Origin: Dugong dugon | Lineage: Eukaryota > Chordata > Mammalia > Sirenia > Dugongidae | NCBI GenBank assembly: GCA_030035585.1 | Contig: CM057472.1 | Location: 86,859,601-86,923,600 of the forward strand | Direction: 5' to 3' | DNA length: 64,000 nucleotides | In this document: one piece after another, positions 31,448 to 43,396 of the stretch | How positions within the stretch are numbered: the stretch's first letter is position 1 | Layout of the letters: every line of letters begins with the position of its first letter | Notes under the pieces: model-generated | Told to the model about the DNA's origin: nothing | The model's input: only the letters and a program-made list of their open reading frames with translations | The model's database searches: none | Position numbers and translations under genes: made by a program

Positions 31448-31530
31448 TGGTAAATGGAAAGAGCATTCAGCTGAGAATCAGGACTCTGAAGGGTCTGAGA
31501 CTGTACCCTATTTGCAAGCTAACAAACTGG
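31448..31530 (+). mobile_element. MIR 5' fragment
   Basis: gtaaatggaaagagcattca then gctgagaatcaggactctg. Confidence 0.5.
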
Positions 31531-31579
31531 CATGCCAAAGTTTTGCATATATATATATGTATTTATATATGTATGTTAT

Positions 31580-31758
31580 TTTTGTTGTTGTTAGGTGGCA
31601 TTGAGTTGATTTTGACTCACAGCAACCCTGTGTGACAGAGTAGAACTGTCCATAGGGTTTTCTAGGCTGTAATCTTCATGGAAGCAGATTGCCAGGTCTT
31701 TTTCCTGCAGAGCTGCTGGGCTTGAACCATCAACCTTTCAGTTGGAAGCTGAGTGGTA
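31580..31758 (-). mobile_element. Afrotherian SINE, 5'-truncated
   Basis: ttgttgttaggtggcattga, ctgtaatcttcatggaagca and cttgaaccatcaacctttca, stopping at agctgagtggtac before the head, directly next to (CA)n. Confidence 0.88.
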
Positions 31759-31860
31759 CACACACACACACACATACACACATACACAGGCATACACCCA
31801 CATGTGTTTATGTGCAGGTTTATATACATACATAGATACATGTACACACATATATACTGG
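31759..31860. repeat. (CA)n / (CATA)n low-complexity tract
   Basis: CA dinucleotides grading into CATACA and TATACA units; explains the four overlapping pseudo-frames at 31662-31980. Confidence 0.9.
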
Positions 31861-32060
31861 CAGAAGACACAAAGCACCCGGGTTAGAGAAAAAGCCCACT
31901 TACTACTCATGGCAAAAGCAGCAATCAGAGTAATCTGTTACATCAGGTTCCTGAGCCCCAGTCCCTACCACGTGATGTGATGAGGGCCGGATGGTGCCTG
32001 TGTACGCAGTGGGATGTATCAAGGAGAGGACCCCTGAATTAGGAAACTCTGATCTTAAGG

Positions 32061-32225
32061 CGGGGCCCTGGTGATGCAGTGGTTAAGAGCTCAGACTGCC
32101 AACCAAAAAGTTGGCAGTTCAAATCCACCAGCCGCTCTTTGGAAACCCTATGGGGCAGTTCTACTCTGTCCTATAGGGTCTCTATGAGGTGGAATTGACA
32201 GCAACAGGTTTGGTTTGGTGTTTTA
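32061..32225 (+). mobile_element. Afrotherian SINE with TSD
   Basis: ggccctggtgatgcagtggt, ggcagttcaaatccaccagc and gtcctatagggtctctatga. The decamer gatcttaagg (32051-32060) recurs as gatcataagg (32226-32235). Confidence 0.93.
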
Positions 32226-32235
32226 GATCATAAGG

Positions 32236-33407
32236 TGTGTCTAGGGTTTCTGGTGACCTGCCTATCCTTCCATCTTGAGAGAGAGAGAGAAAGATCTTAT
32301 CTTACTCTGGAATGAAAACAAATCTCTGGGAAGGGAGATGTTCTCTATATTTGTCATATTGATCATGAAATACACTAGTCTTCTGACCTGGAGAGAGAGA
32401 CACTGTCCTCGGCTTTCAAGGATGTTTATTATGCAACACCCTTGAAAAGATTATCAGTGTCTTTTTCTCAGAGGACCCATACCATGCCAAAAGATGAGAT
32501 ATTAGTAGAAAACCGTCCCCAACAACAACCCCTGGGTACATAATCTATACAGTGAGGGGCTTAGAAAGATGGAAAATGTGGGACATGTGTATCATCACTT
32601 TCCAAATCTATGCCCAAGGTAGACATTACTAATCAATTGTGGTTTTCTGATGCAAAACCCTTAGGCAGTCTCTACTGTACTATTACCTAGTTCTCCTCTA
32701 GCTGTGTCAGATGGTATTTTTCATGTTTTGGCCTTGTGTTCCATCTTTCCTTCTTTTTGTGAATCTATGTATCTATTTTTATCTTTATCTCTTTCTAAGT
32801 AAGGAAAAAAGGAGAACATTTCTTTTGAGGGAACTCAGTGGTTTGAGATTTTAACATGAAGCAAGTTCCTAATCCTACCAAACAGCATTCCAGTTTAATC
32901 TTTAATCCATAAATGGTTTAGCTATTAATCTAGAAATGCTTTTATTCCAAATAGGGATTAAGAGAAGAATGGTTACCCATCATTACATGTTCTCACCATT
33001 GGCTATGAAAGGATTCCCCAAATCCCACTAGTGTTATGTTGGAACTTTCTAACCAAGGAGAAGACTTTGTAAGAAATATGGTGCAGGGAACATGTGCTTG
33101 GAGAAGGGAATCATGCATCAGAACAGATGCAGTCTGAGAACTCCTTTCAACTCTGACATTGGGCCAATGACAATCCCTGGGCAGTTTCAAGATGTTCCAT
33201 TTTCCTTTCTAGTCAGTTTGGAGTCCACCCCCTACCCAGGTAATCACTCCCACTCCCCATGTCCTATACATTGACTTCTGAATTTATTCAGTGCGTAGAT
33301 GTGGAGGTATGTGATTAATGTACTGGAGTTTCTGCTGAAGACTTGGTTATATCTTATTGTTGCTGAAATGAAAGGAATCAAGAGAATAATGGGAAAAGTG
33401 TATGAAC
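32236..33407. other. No recognisable repeat
   Basis: About 1.2 kb of unique-looking sequence with a short (GA)n at 32277-32292. Small frames of 60-65 codons on both strands near 33000-33270 overlap and lack motifs. Confidence 0.45.
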
Positions 33408-33605
33408 CTTGAGCAGGGCATCAAAATATAGGCATGCTGATTAGCTATGTGACCTTGGACAAGTTTTCTAACTTCTTTGTGCCTTGGGTAGCCTTTCTTG
33501 AAAATGAAGAAGATAATGTCTGCTTGGCTGTCTATCTCGTGGGGATATTGGCAGAGCAAATGAGTTCATGTTCAGTGTATGAGGTGCTCAGAGGGAAAAT
33601 GCTGG
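33408..33605 (+). mobile_element. MIR
   Basis: gattagctatgtgaccttgg, acaagttttctaacttcttt and gtgccttgggtagccttt, then gttcagtgtatgaggtgctc. Confidence 0.7.
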
Positions 33606-34034
33606 CTGAATATAAAGTTTTGCCTTCATGCAGTAAATCTCATCACCCTCCTGTTCTGCTCTGGAGGGCCCCTGTTCTTTCTGACTGGACCATCCCACAG
33701 GATTTCTGCCTTTCCTCCCCAGCTGCTGCAGAGTTATTTTTATAAGTGCCTGATGGAGGATTTATGGGGTGGGACATATAGAGAATTGGGGTGGTAGTGA
33801 AAAGACCCAAGGCACTGGCATTTGTTTGGGTGACAGGGTGTAGGGTGATGGTGAAGTTGTGAAGAGCTGATAGGATTTCATAGGATTCTGGGTTCTTTGT
33901 TTGACTCAGGGAGCTACTTTCTGGTCAGGAGCAAGTGATACTGAGGATAACAGAATAGATCAAGTCAGAGTCCTAGTCTGGATACGTGAGATGACATATA
34001 GATTCATGCCAGGGCTACTGCCTGTTAAGACACC
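33606..34034. other. No clear feature
   Basis: 33835-33990 is purine-rich and may be a diverged antisense L2; not certain. Confidence 0.35.
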
Positions 34035-34043
34035 TTAGTGTGA

Positions 34044-34241
34044 GTCTTTGGGTGGTATAAGCTATTAATGCACTCAGCTGCTAACCAAAAGGTTGGAGGT
34101 TCAAGTTCACCCAGAGCTACCTCAGAAGAAAGACCTGGTGAACTACTGCTGAAAAATCAGCATTGAAAACCCTGTGGAGCACAGTTGTACTCTGACACAC
34201 ATGGGATCTCCATGATTTGGAATTGACTGGACGGCAAGTGG
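34044..34241 (+). mobile_element. Afrotherian SINE, second subfamily, 9-bp TSD
   Basis: gtctttgggtggtataagct, caaaaggttggaggttcaag and ctctgacacacatgggatct. The nonamer ttagtgtga repeats exactly at 34035-34043 and 34242-34250. Confidence 0.92.
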
Positions 34242-34250
34242 TTAGTGTGA

Positions 34251-34901
34251 ATTTCAATAAGGCAGTCTGTTCTCAGTCAGGTTTCACAGGAAACAGAGTC
34301 TGAGTAGAGATATCTGTGCAGGAAGTTCTTGGAGAGTGTCTTTGGGATCACTAGGGAGGGAAGGAAGAATGAGTGGCCAGAGAGAGGAGCCGGGCAGTGA
34401 TGCATCACAATGAAGACCTCAGCCAATTCCTTGAGGAGCTCTGGAGACAAGATTGCCCTTTAGAATTGTCCCACCTTGAAGTGAGTGGTCTGGGCCTTAA
34501 TACCGCAGACATTGGATGAGGGCCATTCCAGGGGAGGGTGAGACCTTGGACAAAGAAGCTCTTATTGTCTGAGGACTGTTACCAGAGAGAAACTCCGCTG
34601 AATGCCCCCAGCCACCATCACTCCCAGTAGCTGGGGGAATGGGTGTCTCAGTCCTTAAGGGGAAGATTTGGAGGATGCACTACTGTATCCACTACATGTG
34701 ACCTCTGGTGAGCATAACCTTATATGCACATGGCTTAGTAAGTGAAGTCATAGTTCAATTTTAGACCCTAATTGTCTCCTCAATTAGTCATCCTTGTGCA
34801 TAGCAACAACTTGGGCAGCTCTCTGAGAGGGGAAGTGCTGTACAAATGTAAGAAATATTTATACTCTGGAAATTTGGAAATAAAAAAAAATATAATGCTT
34901 A
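34251..34901. other. Possible old DNA-transposon or LTR remnant, otherwise unassigned
   Basis: caggtttcacaggaaacaga at 34278 is reminiscent of an old MER element but I cannot place the rest. An A-run lies at 34882-34890. Confidence 0.3.
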
Positions 34902-35519
34902 TATCTTAGTTCCCTGGGGCCGCCGTAACAAAATACCACCTAATGGGTAGCTTTACAGAACAGAAACTTTTTGCCTCACGGTTCTGAAGGCCAGAAGTCC
35001 AAATCAGGGTATCATCCATGTTGATTCCTTCTGAGAGATATGAGAGAGGAACTGTCCCATGTCTCTCCCCTAGTTTCTGATGGCTGCTGCCAATCCTTGG
35101 TGTTCCTTTTCTGTTTGTAGATGCACCTGCCTTTGTCATCACATGGTGTCTATATTCCCCCTGTGTGTTCTTCTCTTTTATAAGATGCTACTCAGAAGGG
35201 ATTAAGATTAGGACCCACCCTGCTCTGGTATGACTTCCTTTAACTTAACTGATAACAAAAAACCATATTCTCAAGAGAAGGTCACATTCACAGGTATAGG
35301 GGTTAGGGGGAGCCCTGGTGGTGCAGTGGTTAAGAGCTTGGCTGCTAAACAAAAGGCTAGCAGTTTGAATCCACCAGCTGCTCCTTGGAAACCCTATGGA
35401 GCAGTTCTGCTCTGCCCTATAGGGTTGCTGTAAGTTAGAATCTGCTCGATGGCAATAGGTTTTTTAGGGGTTAGGGATTCAACATATCATTTTGGAAGAT
35501 ACAATTCAATCTATAACAG
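34902..35519 (-). mobile_element. MLT1-type MaLR LTR, split by a SINE
   Basis: cttagttccctggggccgcc, gttctgaaggccagaagtcc, ttgtcatcacatggtgtcta and the far end gatacaattcaatctataac. The SINE at 35309-35465 interrupts it. Confidence 0.82.
35309..35465 (+). mobile_element. Afrotherian SINE with perfect 11-bp TSD
   Basis: ggagccctggtggtgcagtg, gctagcagtttgaatccacc, ctgccctatagggttgctgt. The 11-mer aggggttaggg flanks it exactly (35298-35308 and 35466-35476), one of the clearest insertions in the window. Confidence 0.95.
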
Positions 35520-35714
35520 ATTAGAAAGGGGGGTGTTTCATTAATATTTTGCCATTCCTGCCTACCTTCCAGCATTGGAATAGAAATATCAGATGTGTGA
35601 TTTGGATGATTTTAATCATACTTTTTCAGATATAACATTTTTATTTTCTATGTTAGAATACAGTCATGGTATTCCTAGTCTTAGAGTCTCTTCTCAGCAA
35701 ATGCATAACCTGTT

Positions 35715-35867
35715 ACCAAACCCATTGCCATGGAGGCAATTCCAGCTATAGGAATTGACCCTATAGGACAGAGTAGAACTCCCCCATAGGGTTTCCAAGG
35801 AGTGGCTGGTGGATTTGAGCTGTGGATCTTTTGTTAGCAGCTGAACACTTAACCACAGTGCTAGCAG
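35715..35867 (-). mobile_element. Afrotherian SINE
   Basis: ccattgccatggaggcaatt, aggacagagtagaactcccc, cacttaaccacagtgctagc. Flanks atgcataa (35701-35708) and atgtataa (35868-35875) fit a diverged TSD. Confidence 0.88.
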
Positions 35868-35875
35868 ATGTATAA

Positions 35876-36639
35876 AGGGAGCATATTCTTATGGTGGCAG
35901 GAAGGTCACTGGGAATTAATCAGGCATGGTGGATGGCTTAGAAGGAGACTTCGGGAATGTCTTTTGCTGGTCTGTCCTGGCTGTTGCTCTTCTTTCCTCC
36001 CCAAACACTGTGTCACTCTTTCCATGAATTAAAGCAGGATTTATATCCAAAGTAGGGACTTCAATAATTTGGAATCTCAAAGAGGAAGTCTTTTTTTTTT
36101 TTTTTTTTTAACTTCTTTGGAGCAGAGACAGCTACTTGAAAAACTCATGCATACCCAGAAGTTTATTGCTAGCTTGGTTACTAAAAGATTTGAATTTAGG
36201 AGGTTTTATGTTTGTCCCACCTGAAAGTGCATTTGCTTTACTTTTTTAATGGTCATAAACTGTCCCCCAAAAGGTTAACTTAGTCCTATTTTTCTCTGAT
36301 GCACACCTTTGATGACAACAGGTGGTGGCTGCAGAATGTAAATGACCGAGACCATCTCAGCTTAATTCAACTGAAAGCCCTCAGCCACCCTGCTATTCTA
36401 AAGTACACCCGATAAGCAGTGGATGGTCTCTATTGCCAAAATCAGCACATTCCTTTGTGGCCCTCTGGCATTTTCAATTTTATTACATTAGGATTCCAGC
36501 TATTCCTTGGCGTTCTTTGTTCAGTTCATTTATTTGGAGCAATTAAACATGCTTGTTACCTGTGATTTAAGAACCACTTTTGGAGAGCTGATTGCATTAC
36601 TTCCTCTTCAGCATCCCGTAGTTCATCAGTGAAATAGAT
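35876..36639. promoter_or_regulatory. Candidate conserved regulatory block
   Basis: Apart from a T-run (36091-36109) no repeat is present. 36290-36560 combines a TCF/LEF-like cacctttgatg with an E-box caacaggtggt (36306-36330), and homeobox-like cttaattcaa and gcaattaaacatgc. The text looks like mammalian non-coding enhancer sequence. This is inference from composition only; no alignment was done. Confidence 0.35.
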
Positions 36640-36722
36640 GCACATGATCCTTGCCCTCATAGAGCTTATAGTCCAGAGAGCAAGACAGATGATCACACAA
36701 AAAAGTCATTACAATGGGGTTA
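36640..36722 (-). mobile_element. L2 fragment
   Basis: ccttgccctcatagagctta then tagtccagagagcaagacag. Confidence 0.65.
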
Positions 36723-36735
36723 AATACAACAAATA

Positions 36736-37533
36736 TATTCTATTTGGATCAACAATCAGTAGAATGGAAGCAGCAGTCAAGAAATCAAGCCATGTCTTGT
36801 ATTGGGCAGATTGGCTGCAAAAGACCTCTTTAAAGTACTAAAAAGTAAAGATGTCACTTTGCTGACTAAGGTGTGCCTGACCTAAGCCATGGTCTTTTCA
36901 ATCGCCTCATATGATGCAAAAGCTGGACAATGAGAAAGAAAGGTTGAAGAACTGACACATTTGAATTGTGGTGTTGGTGAAGAATATTGACTATACCATG
37001 GACTTCCAGAGGAATGAACAAATCTATCTTGGAGGAAGTACAGCCAGGATTCTCCTTAGAAGTAAGGATGGAGAAATTTCAGCTTCCTTGTTTTGGATGT
37101 GTCATCAGGGGAGACCAATTGCTAGAAAAGGACATCATGTTTGGTAAATTAGTTGTTGTTACTGTTGTCTTGTGCCATTGAGTCAATTCTGACTCATGGT
37201 GACCCCATGAGTTACAGAGTAACTGTATAGGGTTTTGTTGGCTGTAATTTTTATGGAAGCAGATCACCAGACCCTTTTTCTGTCATGGTGCTGCTGAGTG
37301 GGTTCAAACTGCCAATCTTTTGGTCCCTAGCTGAGCACAGACCATTGGCACCACCCAGGAAGGGTCAGTGAAAATGAGGGAAACCCTCCATAAGATGGAT
37401 GTATATAATAGCTACAACAGTGGGCTCAAACATACCAACAACTGTGAGAATGGCACAGTACTAGACAATGTTTCCTTCTGTTAAGCATAAGATCACTGTG
37501 AGTAGGAGCCAATTCCAAGGCAGCTAACAGCAA
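36736..37533 (+). mobile_element. RTE (BovB-like) LINE, 3' half, split by a SINE
   Basis: ttggatcaacaatcagtaga, gcaaaagacctctttaaagt, aaaggacatcatgtttggta; after the SINE it resumes with gggtcagtgaaaatgagg and ends ggcagctaacagcaac. The frame 36987-37181 encodes part of the RTE C-terminal region with stops. Confidence 0.9.
37152..37361 (-). mobile_element. Afrotherian SINE nested in RTE
   Basis: Antisense copy: gttgttgttactgttgtctt, ggctgtaatttttatggaag, attggcaccacccagga. The RTE sequence is continuous across it. Confidence 0.9.
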
Positions 37534-39157
37534 CATGAGTGTATTTATGAAGGAGTCCTAACATACCATATCTTGGTTCCTTTCTGTGATTATGTGACCC
37601 CTTTGGTCTCCTAAGCAACCAGTCTGTCCCATTCTATTGCAGAGATGTGTATTCCAGTGACACTGCCTAGGCATATGGGGAGGGACAGTGAGAGACTAAT
37701 GTTATGGTGAAGCAAGCCTTCTTTCTCCTTGAACCATCCTCTTCCTCTCTTCTCTGTGGATTTTGTTTTAACAATGAAAAGAGCCCTGGAAGTTCCTTTC
37801 AGTGCACATCATTTGGTACTTTGGTTGCCAAGGAATTTAGAACAGGATATTAAGACAAACTAGGGCTCCCTTGGGGAGTTGTACCCTGGCTTATGAGGTA
37901 CTCTTCATTTCTGGTATTTATCAGACTGGGGATCTCTGAGAAGTACCTGGTGATCTTTGAGTTCGGGAAGTTTTTTTTTCTTCTTCTTCTTCTTGCTTCC
38001 TGTGGGCAACTGAAGACAAGTCAGATGAAGTTTACCAGAAGACTAGGCAGCCAGTCTGCCTGCCTCCCTCCTTTCATAGCTCCTTCCCTCCTTCCACAAA
38101 TATTTATTTATACCTCATTTGAAATTGAAGATAAGCATCTCTGAAATTAGGTCTGTTGGCATATGTCTAAACACTCTTTTACTGAGAGACAGATAGACAT
38201 AGAAACATTTTTCAATGTCCATAAACTAACACATGGATTGTCAAATCCTAATCACAAGGTTCAAATCTAGATTCTGACATTAATGTTTAGAATGTTTGAA
38301 TGCAAATATCAGCAGTTACCCTGGTACAACCGTCCTGAATCTTGCACGTGCATGGGTGTATGTGCATGTGTGTACCTTTGTGAGATGCTTTGTTAGTTAA
38401 CATCACAAAGCTGAACATTCAGGGTAAAGGTGCTAGAGAATTGTACATCATTATTACACAACTGTTTAGAAGCACAGTCAAGTAAAACCTGTGTTGAAAG
38501 GGGTTGACCCTTCCCAGAGCTGTGTTGCCAATCTCAAATTTACTCCAAGCATATAGGGGTTTTGCTGAGTTTCCTGGTGTTAGGTGGTCCTTCGTTTTTC
38601 AGAGCAGAAAGTTTCTTGCAAAGATACCTCAGATGAAAAATTTGGCATCATGGCCCTTATGCAACTAATTCTGCGTGGTGTTCTCCCAGGCTCTAACCTA
38701 GCTTGCATTCAGGTAGCTCTAGTAATGGAATATTCAGCTCTGCCCTGGGGGGACCCTCTCCAACATCTAACCATCCAACCAGTTAGACAGTGGAGCCCTA
38801 TATAAGAATGGGACACTAGTTTAATGTTTGACTATACAGACTGGAAAGTGGTATTTGTAGAATTGTGGGAAAAAGACAAATATGGCAATGACACCTTGAC
38901 TGGACTTCAGGATGCAGGGTAGGTTTGAGGCTTTTGCATTTATTTCCCCCCAGCTATCAAGGGTAACTGTGAGCTGTAAGAATTGCCACGGCCCAAATCC
39001 CGATTTTTTTTCCACTTCAGAAGACTTGATTAACAATCAGAGTAATTGAAGTGTGCATTTCCAGACCATGTCTGTCCTAGATAAAATACGTACATGTGTG
39101 AAGTCAGACCTGATGTAAGATTCATTTTTCTTCTGTTAGGCAGGGAGCGATTTGGGG
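37534..39157. other. No recognisable feature
   Basis: About 1.6 kb of unique-looking sequence with a short (CTT)n at 37978-37996. Frames 37893-38144, 38584-38805 and 38821-39036 (71-83 codons) have no recognised domains and no splice context I can support. Confidence 0.45.
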
Positions 39158-39345
39158 CTGGAGAGCATTGGTTGTGAACTCTAGCACTGCCACTTAACAG
39201 TTGTGTGATCTTTAAATTTCTTTCTAATAAAATGAGGTGACTGATACTTTCCCCACAGGCTTGTGTGAGAGATAGATGATATAAAACCCCAAGTGCAAGG
39301 CCTATTGCATATTGCTCAGCACATAATCATTTGCTTTCTTTTTCT
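39158..39345 (+). mobile_element. MIR
   Basis: ggttgtgaactctagcactg, ccacttaacagttgtgtgat and ctaataaaatgaggtgactg. Confidence 0.8.
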
Positions 39346-39998
39346 AGGAAGGAGGCTTAACTTCCTGGTCTTTGGCTAAGCCTCCCCTGGGATTCTCACA
39401 GGTCTTTTTGATGCCTTGGTGATCCATGGGCAACCTCTGGGATGGATGTGACACTGTCTCCAAAGTAGCCACTTTCTCTCCATTCTGTTGCAGAGACCAG
39501 GCACATACAGAGGACAGAGGGATGGATCTCTTGGGGTTCTTTGGTGGGACTGTCACCAGGTGCCACATCACTCTGGGTTTATAGGCTTTCTCTGAAAACC
39601 AGATGCGGTGTTCACCCATTCACCCATGATTTTTCTATTCCGAACATTAAAGTTCAACATATGAGACACAGGTAGTAATTGTCCTATAAACTGACACAAA
39701 CTGCAATGAAAATAGACCTTCTCTGCTTCCCCAGCCTCAGACTGCACATCAGCATGTGCTAATTAACACAGCTGTCTCTCTCCAGCTCCCATTATCAGAT
39801 GTTTTAATTTATTTACTTATTAAAAAATAAAAGAAGAATCTGTGCTTTCTTGTTTTTCCCTTTTATTTCCCCTTCACTGTGGGGCATTAAGTGATCTCTT
39901 GGTAGAATGAATAAATAAAATGACTGTAATTAAATACAGTTCCTATTTGGTATAGTGCTCCCTCCACCCCCTCCAACATTGGTAGTTTTTCTGATGAC
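39346..39998. promoter_or_regulatory. Candidate conserved regulatory block
   Basis: Repeat-free. 39690-39945 has homeobox-type sites (gctaattaacacagctgtc, gtaattaaatacag), a GATA-like ttatcag and an E-box cagctg in AT-rich DNA. Inference from motif density; the motifs are short and expected often by chance. Confidence 0.3.
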
Positions 39999-40204
39999 CA
40001 ACCAAACCCAACCCACTGCTGTCGAGTCGATTCCAACTCGAAGCAACCCTATAGGACAAAGTAGAACCGCTGATAGGGTTTCCAGGGCTGTAATCTTTAT
40101 GGAAGCAGACTGCCACATCTTTCTCCTGCAAAGCGGCTGGTAGGTTTGAACCACTGACCTTTCAGTTAGCAGCTGAGTGCTTAACCATTGTGCCACCAGG
40201 GCTC
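39999..40204 (-). mobile_element. Afrotherian SINE
   Basis: Full antisense copy: actgctgtcgagtcgattcc, ggctgtaatctttatggaag, attgtgccaccagggctcc. Its well-kept CpGs (gtcgagtcg) suggest a younger copy. Confidence 0.93.
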
Positions 40205-40552
40205 CTTCCTTTAATGGCAGTGACCTTGTAATTTAAAACATATCCTAGGGGTGTTTGTTCTTCCTTCTGAGCTGCTTAACACGCACTGTTTAATGACATT
40301 AATAAGAGTAGTAATTGGTGGCAGCTTTTCCCACAGCTTAAGGAGCAAGATGCCTTTTCCAGTATAAGGCCTAATGGCCTCAGATGTGTCAACTTTGTGG
40401 ACCTTCTCCTTACATCCTTGCAATAATGATCCAATGTCAACCATCGCTTCTGGTCCCAGTGGCCTTGAAAATCCCAGCCTCGCCTGTGCAGAATTTGGCA
40501 TTGATTTAAATTCTTATCTGTGCTCAACTTGGTGATAGTCACTCATTTATTA
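40205..40552. promoter_or_regulatory. Candidate conserved regulatory block
   Basis: Repeat-free, 350 bp. gtttaatgacattaataaga, gtagtaattggtggcagctt and gcaataatgatccaatg lend it an enhancer-like look. No alignment possible here. Confidence 0.3.
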
Positions 40553-40640
40553 ATTCATTCAACAAATGAGTAGAATGAGTAAACTAAGGTACTGGGTGAT
40601 ACGATAGTTAACTAGACAGAGGCTAGAGGAAGCCTGGAGT
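40553..40640 (-). mobile_element. L2 3' fragment
   Basis: tcattcaacaaatgagtag, gtactgggtgatacgatagt and taactagacagaggctagag. Confidence 0.5.
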
Positions 40641-40743
40641 TGGTGAGGGTCATTAGAGTCACTGGTCAGATTGTAGGGTTTATTTAGGGAGAAAGTGGGG
40701 AATAAGGTTGAATAGATAAATTCTGAAAACCACAGGCATAAGT

Positions 40744-40952
40744 TTTTGTTGTTGTTAGGTGCCATTAAGTCGATTTCAACTCATAGTGACCCCACGTAAC
40801 AGAGTAGAAGTGCCTTATAGAGTTTTCTTTGCTGTAATCTTTGTAGGAGCAGACTGTCAGGTCTTTTTCCAGAGGAGATGCTGGGTGGATTGAAACTGCA
40901 AATCTTTCAATTATCAGCCCAGCACTTAAACATTTGTGCCACCAACACTTCT
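40744..40952 (-). mobile_element. Afrotherian SINE
   Basis: gttgttgttaggtgccatta, tgctgtaatctttgtaggag, catttgtgccaccaacac; head diverged. Confidence 0.88.
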
Positions 40953-40960
40953 TTGAAAAT

Positions 40961-41332
40961 ATATACATATTATTCCTGCCCTTTTGTTGCTTTTTAGAGT
41001 AATCATAGGCTGAATTTTGTTCCCCTTTTTGGAGAAGATCACTTTATTGAATAAAAGACAGAAAAAAAAAAGGCCTTAGCTTTGAGTACATTAGACCTCA
41101 GGGCCTTCTGTGACTGGGAACCAGTATCATACATTTCCTCCACCCTTTGACAAATACCTACTTACTCTTAAGAACTCTATTCCTAACCTAGCTCTGCACC
41201 ATTCATCATCTTCCCACTTCCTATCAGTTGGTTGGGAATATGATGTCAAAATTCACTTTCTAACCCATCACACTGAAGGGTCAATGTACTCCATTTCTAA
41301 CATATCTTAGGGACACTTTATCATCTTTGGTG
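40961..41332. other. No recognisable feature
   Basis: Unique-looking with an A-run (41063-41072). Confidence 0.45.
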
Positions 41333-41351
41333 TGTCTGTGGATATAGTTTT

Positions 41352-43377
41352 TTTTTTTTTTTTAATTTCTCTTTTTTTTATTGTACTTTAGATAAAGGTT
41401 TACAGAACAAACTAACTTCTCATTAAACAGTTAGTACACATATTGTTTTATGACATTGGTTAACAACCCCATGACATGTCAATACTCTACCTTCTTGACC
41501 TTGACTTCCCTATTACCAGCTTTCCTGTCCCCTCCTGCCTTCTATTACATGCCCCTGGGCTGGCATGCCCCTTAGTCTCATTTTGTCCTATGGGCCTGTC
41601 TAATCTTTGGCTAAAAGGTGAACCTCAAGAGTAACTTCATTACTGAGCTAAGAGGGTGTCTGGGGCCATACTGTGGGGGTTTCTCCAGTCTCTGTCAGGC
41701 CAGTAAATCTGGTCTTTTTTTGAGTTAGAATGTTGTTCTATATTCTTCTCCATCTCTGTCCAGGACCCTCTATTGTGATCCCTGTCAGAGCAGTCAGTTG
41801 TGGTAGCCAGGCACCGTCTGGTTGTACTGGACTCAGTCTGGTAGAAGCCATGGTAGTTGTGGTCCATTAGTTCTTTGGACTAATCTTTCCCTTGTGTCTT
41901 TAGTTTTCATTATACCTTGCTCCGGTTGGGGTGAGGCCAGTGGAATATCTTAGATGGCTGCTCACAGCCTTTTAAGACCCCAGACACCACTCACTAAAGT
42001 AGAATGTAGAACAGTTTCTTTATAAAATATGTTATACCAATTGAACTACAAGTTCCCTGAGACCATGGTCCCCACAGCCCTCGGCCCAGTAATTCGGTCC
42101 CTCAGGGAGTTTAGATTTGTCCATGGAGCTTCCAAGACCTTACCCTGAACAGGTTGTGCTGGCTTCTCCAGTATTGTGTACTGACTTATCCTTCACCAAA
42201 GTTACCACTTATCTATTGTCTATTTAGTGTTTTTCCACCCCCCACCCCTCTCCTCCCTCATAACAATCAAAGACTGTTTCTTTTTGTGTGTAAACTTTTT
42301 CATGAGTTTTTATAGTAGTGGCCTCATACAATATTTGTCTTTTTTGTGACTGACTTATTTCACTCAGCATAATGCCCTCCAAATTCATCCATGTTGTGAG
42401 ATGCTTCACAGATTCATCATTGTCCTTTATTGTCGCGTAGTATTCCATTGTGTGCACATACTATAGTTTGTTTATCCATTCATCTGTTGATGGGCATCTA
42501 GGTTGTTTCCCTCTTTTTGCTATTGTGAATAATGCTGCAACGAACATGGGTGTGCATATATATATTTGTGTGATAGCTCTTATTTCTCTAGGATATAATC
42601 TGAGGAGTGAGATTGCTGGATTGTATGGTATTTCTATTTCTAGCTTTCTAAGGAAGCACTATATCGTTTTCCAAAATGTTTGTACCATTTTGCATTCCTG
42701 CCAGCAGTGCAGAAGAGTTCCAGTCTCCCTGTAGGCTCTCCAACGTTTGTTACTTTCTGGTTTTTTGATTGGTGCCAGTGATGCAGGGGTGAGATAGTAT
42801 CTCATTGTGGTTTTGATTTGCCTTTCTCTAATGGCTAGTGATCGTGAGCATTTCCTCATTTGTCTTTAGCCGCTGAATGTTTTCTTTGGTGAAGTGTCTG
42901 TTCATTTCCTTTGCCCATTTTTAGTTGGATTATTTGTCTTTTTGTTGTAGAGGTGTTGGATTTCCCTGTAGATTTTAGAGATTAGAATTTTGTCAGATTT
43001 GTAATAGCCAAATTGTTTTTCCCAGTCTGTGGGTTCTCTTTTTACTCTTTTGGTGAAGTCTTTGATGAGCAAAAGTGTTTAATTTTCTGAAGATCCTAGT
43101 AATCCAGCTTATCTTCTGGAGTTTGCATGTTGTTAGTTATGGTTTGTATCCTGTTAATGCCGTGTATTAGGGTCTCTAGCGTTGATCCTATTTTTTCTTC
43201 TATGATCTTAATAGTTTTTGGTTATATATTTAGGTCTTTGATCCATTTTGAATTAGTTTTTTTTGTACGGTGTGAGGTACAGATCCTGTTTCATTTTTTG
43301 CAGATGGACATCCAATTTTGCCAGCACCATTTGTTAAAAAAGACTGTCTTTTCCTCATTTGATGGACTTTGTGCCCT
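41352..43377 (-). pseudogene. 5'-truncated L1 LINE with 19-bp TSD (ORF2 end + 3'UTR)
   Basis: The longest single retrotransposon in the window. 41352-42223 is the 3'UTR (antisense of the text seen at 8801 and 61298) behind an antisense poly(A). Upstream, minus-strand frames give ORF2 C-terminal pieces: MEYYATIKD...TWMNLEGIMLSEISQ (42224-42457) and IKTTMRYYLTPA...ETGTLLHCWQECK (42659-42859), with frameshifts between. The reverse-transcriptase and endonuclease domains are lost to 5' truncation. Host text tgtctgtggatatagtttt (41333-41351) recurs with two differences at 43378-43396. Confidence 0.93.
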
Positions 43378-43396
43378 TGTCTGTGGATGCAGTTTT

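Noticed and set aside
31662-31980. Several overlapping frames of 63-82 codons rich in TH or CVC
   Set aside because: Translations of a (CA)n/(CATA)n tract.
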